Positions 60,859 to 64,000 of a stretch of 64,000 nt of DNA are shown piece after piece (position 1 is the first letter of the stretch; every line of letters starts with the position of its first letter). The position numbers and the translations under genes were made by a program. This DNA comes from Cellulomonas marina (GTDB lineage: Bacteria; Actinomycetota; Actinomycetes; Actinomycetales; Cellulomonadaceae), in contig NZ_FOKA01000009.1 in the NCBI RefSeq assembly GCF_900111925.1, positions 1 to 64,000 on the forward strand. Reading direction: 5' to 3'. The notes under the pieces were generated by a model. It was not told the origin of the DNA. It worked only from the letters and a program-made list of their open reading frames with translations, and searched no databases.

Positions 60859-61982
60859 GTGGTGCTCCCGCCGGGCGGCACGAGGTCGCCCGCGACGGCC
60901 GAGCCCTCGAGGTCGGTGCCGATCGAGAGCAGCACGCAGTACGACTGCCGGCCGCCCGCGTCCCACTCGTCGGGGTGGGGGTAGTAGACGTCGGCCCACA
61001 GGTCGTCCGACTGCACCCCGGGCGCCGCCGACTCGACGTCCGCCTCGCACGTGGAGGCGAGGTCGTCGAAGACGGGGTCGTAGTCCTCCAGCGACAGCGA
61101 CACCGGGGCGTCCATCGGCAGCAGGGTGACGATCTCCGCGTCGTGCGGCTCGGCGCAGTCCACGGTCTCGACGTCGTCGAGGTCGTAGGCGTCGAACGCG
61201 CCGAGCAGGCACGCGCCCGGCGCGAGGTCGGTCCGCAGGGTGTAGTCCGGGAGTATCTCCTCGGCGGTGGCCCCGTCGTCCCAGGGGGCACCGGTGAAGC
61301 CGCCGTCCAAGGACGGCCCGGAGGTGCGGGCGGCGAACACGACGGCGGCCACGATGCCGGCGGCGACGAGCAGCAGCACCACGAAGCCCGAGACGATGCC
61401 GGCGACCGCCAGGCCGCGCCCGCGGGTGCCGCGCCGCCGCGTCCGCCCGAGGGCGACGAACCCGAGCACGACGCCGACGACCGACGTGAGGCCGAACGTC
61501 ACCAGCCCGACGAGGCTCGTGACGAGCGACCCGATCGCGAACCCGTCCACCGGCGGCGGGGAGGCCCAGGGCTGCGCGGCGTAGGGCGGCGTCGAGGCCC
61601 CGTAGGTCGGTCCCCCGTAGGTCTGTCCCCCGTAGGCGGGGGCGCCGTAGGCCGGTCCGCCGTGCGCCGGGCCGCCGGCGGCGGGGGCGCCGCACGCGGG
61701 ACCGGACGGCTGGCCGGGGTACGGGAACCCGGCGGCGTAGCCGGGGCCGCCGGCGTAGGTCGGGCCGCCGGCGTAGCTCGGGCCGCCCGCGTGGCGGGGC
61801 CCGCCGCCGGGGGTGGCCTCGTAGCCGCTCGGCGGCGGCGGCACGGGCGCGCCTCCGGGAGCCGCACCGACCGGCTGCGGCAGACCGCTCGTGCCCGATC
61901 CCGTGCCCGGTCCCGTGCCCGCCCCGCCCTCGGGCGGCGGGGCGAAGGGATTGTCGCGTCCGACGCTTTCGTCCTGCTCCAC
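60855..61982 (-). CDS. DUF4190/septum-formation-family membrane protein
   Basis: The 375-residue protein has a long Pro/Gly/Tyr-rich cytosolic tail with YGG and YAGG repeats (residues 1-135). Two helices follow (DUF4190, near 150-215), then an outside domain with PGACLLGAFDAYDLDDVETV and VDCAEPHDAEIVTLLP and further cysteines. The GACL...DCxEPH pattern is the septum-formation family. It is a surface protein of unknown role, coupled to the shorter relative downstream. Confidence 0.8.
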   Translation of the reverse strand: MEQDESVGRDNPFAPPPEGGAGTGPGTGSGTSGLPQPVGAAPGGAPVPPPPSGYEATPGGGPRHAGGPSYAGGPTYAGGPGYAAGFPYPGQPSGPACGAPAAGGPAHGGPAYGAPAYGGQTYGGPTYGASTPPYAAQPWASPPPVDGFAIGSLVTSLVGLVTFGLTSVVGVVLGFVALGRTRRRGTRGRGLAVAGIVSGFVVLLLVAAGIVAAVVFAARTSGPSLDGGFTGAPWDDGATAEEILPDYTLRTDLAPGACLLGAFDAYDLDDVETVDCAEPHDAEIVTLLPMDAPVSLSLEDYDPVFDDLASTCEADVESAAPGVQSDDLWADVYYPHPDEWDAGGRQSYCVLLSIGTDLEGSAVAGDLVPPGGSTT

Positions 61983-62094
61983 ACCGCGAACGTAGCGGGC
62001 GTCGTCGCACCGGCCCAGCGACCGGTGCGGACCTCACCGGCGGCCCGCGCCGACGTCACCCGGGTGGGCGCGTCGGCGCGGGCGGGGCGACCCG

Positions 62095-64000
62095 TCAGGA
62101 CGCGACCGCGGCGGCCGCCTCCTCCAACCACTCCTCGGTCACCGGCGACCCGGGGAAGCGGGCCAGCCGACGCATCGGGATGGCGCGCATCATCTGCCCG
62201 GTCTCCGGGTGGTCCAGCATGGCGCCGTGACCCGTCCCGGCGAGGGCCGTCCGCAGACGGTCCCCGAGGACGGGGTGCGCCAGCCACTGCTCGGCGGTGG
62301 AGTCCGCCCCGACGGGCAGCACGACGGGCTCGGCGGCCAGCTCGACCGTGCCGCGCAGCCGGACGTCCCGCGACGACGCGCCCACGAGCACGGCGAACGT
62401 CCCCGGCTCGACGGTCCAGCGACGCAGCACGGGGTGCCAGAAGGCGAACGCGCGCGCGTCGAGCTCGAGCTCGACCCGGGCCGAGGCGCCCGGCTCGAGG
62501 GCCACCTTGGCGAACCCCTTGAGCTCCTGCTCCGGCCGGAACACGCTGGCCTGCTCGTCCGCGACGTACACCTGCACGACCTCCGCCCCGGCGCGCGCGC
62601 CGGTGTTGGTCACCGTGAGGGACACCCGGACCTGCGGCTGCGCGCCGTCGACCACGACCGTCGTCGTCAGGTCGGCGTACGCGAAGGTCGTGTAGCTCAG
62701 GCCGTGCCCGAAGGGGTAGGCCACCGGCAGCGCGTGCGCGTCGTACCAGCGGTAGCCGATGAGGAGGCCCTCGCCGTAGCGGACCGTCTCCCCGTCGCCG
62801 GGGAAGTTGCCGAGGGCGGGGTTGTCGACGAGGCCGACCGGCATGGTCTCGGCCAGCTTCCCCGACGGGTTGACCGCACCGTCAGCACGTCGGCGACGGC
62901 CCCGCCGCCGGCCTGGCCGAGCAGCCACGACTCGACGAGGGCGTGCGCGTGGTGCTGCCACGGCCCGACCTCGACGACGGACCCGTTGGTCAGGACGACG
63001 ACCACGCGCTCGGCCACCGCGGCGACGGCCTCCAGCACGGCGACCTGCTGGGGCGGCAGGTGCATGTGGTCGCGGTCGTAGCCCTCCGACTCGTAGGCGT
63101 CGGGCAGGCCGAGGAAGACCACGGCGACCGCGGCGTCCCGGGCGGCGGCGACGGCCTCGTCGAGCAGGGCCCGCGCCTCGTCGGCGGGGGTCTCGTCGGA
63201 GAGCGTGAAGCCGGGCGCGAAGCGCACCTCCCGGCCCGTCACCTGCTCGCGCAGCGCGGAGAGGGCGTCGTCGAGCCGCGTGGGCGTCACCTGCGAGCTG
63301 CCGCCGCCGCCGAAGCGCGGGGAACGGGCGAACTCGCCGACGACGGCCACCGCGCCGCCCGCGGCCGGGTCGAGCGGCAGCGTGGCGTCGGTGTTCTTCA
63401 GCAGCACGACGGAGGCGGCCGCCGCCTCGCGGGCCAGGGTGTGGTGGGCGGCCTCGTCGTACGTCTGGCCGGGGGCCAGCGCGGCCTGCGAGCGCGAGAC
63501 GAGCTCCAGCACGCGGGTCACCGCGCGGTCGACCTCGGCCTCCGTGAGGGTCCCGGCCTCCAGGGCCCGGTGCACCGCGGCGGCACCGACGCCGCCGGAG
63601 GACGGCATCTCGAGGTCGAGGCCCGCGGCCACGGCGCGGTCTCGGTCGTAGACGGCGCCCAGTCGGAGACGACGAGCCCCTCGAACCCCCACTCGTCGCG
63701 CAGCACCGTGGTCAGCAGCCAGGGGTCCTGCGAGGCGTAGACGCCGTTGATGCGGTTGTAGGAGCACATGACGGTCCACGGCTGGGAGCGCGTCACCACG
63801 GTCTCGAACGCGGGCAGGTAGATCTCGCGCAGGGTGCGCTCGTCGACCTCGGCGGAGACCGACATGCGGTCGGTCTCCTGGTTGTTGGCGGCGACGTGCT
63901 TGAGCGAGGTGCCCACGCCGTGCGCCTGCACGCCGTCGACGAGGGCGGCGGCGAGGTGCCCGGCGAGGAACGGGTCCTCCGAGAAGTACTCGAAGTTCCG
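62095..64000 (-). pseudogene. GH3 beta-glucosidase with two frameshifts (cut by window edge)
   Basis: Read leftward, three frames must be joined. Up to about 63,660: [28 protein letters not shown] and GLVVSDW with the catalytic Asp. Next, 63,655 to 62,880: [22 protein letters not shown], then SVVLLKNTDATLPL. Last, 62,875 to the stop: PSGKLAETMPVG, YPFGHGLSYTTF and the fibronectin-III end. Each shift is mended by one extra G, at about 63,660 (TGGG-CGCC) and 62,880 (ACGG-TGCG). This is either a recent pseudogene or a sequencing error. The N-terminus lies outside the window. Confidence 0.85.

Noticed and set aside
1..64000. tRNA genes, rRNA, attachment sites and integrases
   Set aside because: I looked for cloverleaf-like sequences, integrase/recombinase motifs and matching flanking repeats and saw none I could support by eye.

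Overview
The window is very GC-rich DNA from an actinobacterium, most likely a Micrococcales relative such as Cellulomonadaceae or Promicromonosporaceae. This is an inference from Lsr2, a fused CydDC, a BlaI/BlaR1-linked cytochrome bd operon, DUF3105, DUF4190/septum-formation proteins and plant-polysaccharide genes. No rRNA, tRNA or CRISPR array was seen.

Layout. (1) 1-350 is the 5' end of an IS256-family element whose transposase runs off the left edge. (2) 0.4-6.5 kb is a mobilisation module: Lsr2, small hypothetical genes, a MobC-like protein, a MOB relaxase and a coiled-coil partner. (3) 6.7-31.6 kb holds copper and respiration genes. These are a copper-storage protein, decayed fragments of a copper ATPase and of copD-ctaG, cydDC-cydB-cydA with divergent blaI-blaR1, tlpA-ccdA-copD/ctaG, fliL-like and ctaG genes, and the operon M23 peptidase, DUF3105, DUF305, small membrane protein, resB. 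MprF, an esterase and alkaline phosphatase follow. (4) 31.7-34.4 kb is a zinc/cadmium-type operon (ArsR, CDF, ICMT-like, CDF). (5) 35-52.6 kb is a second copper block: a CopRS-like two-component system, a P1B ATPase with a CPD motif, CopZ, an M15 peptidase, then a methyltransferase-like protein, Lnt, a second M23 peptidase, a second DUF305, a second DUF3105, an acyltransferase-like membrane protein, gamma-glutamyltransferase, a second FliL-like protein and a propeller lipoprotein. (6) 52.6-53.7 kb is a scar: a second IS256 5' end pointing right, joined to a cut-off small membrane gene and the C-terminal tip of an RHS protein. (7) 53.8-64 kb looks like ordinary chromosome: oxidoreductase, DedA, a LacI-controlled esterase/hydrolase set, alcohol dehydrogenase, two DUF4190 proteins and a GH3 beta-glucosidase interrupted by two single-base frameshifts and cut by the right edge.

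How it works together. Between the two outward-pointing IS ends (350-52,680) lies a large metal-stress island. Six copies of an 11-bp-spaced direct repeat, ATGAAG-N5-ATGAAG (one mismatch allowed), lie upstream of the CopRS genes, copZ, the methyltransferase-lnt-M23 operon, DUF3105-2, the propeller lipoprotein and the ATPase remnant, all oriented toward the gene. This resembles the CopR box of Corynebacterium and suggests one copper regulon. It would link classical copper efflux to cell-wall peptidases, lipoprotein acylation and DUF305/DUF3105/FliL-like envelope proteins. The gene set M23 + DUF3105 + DUF305 + FliL-like occurs twice and is the best candidate here for an undescribed system.
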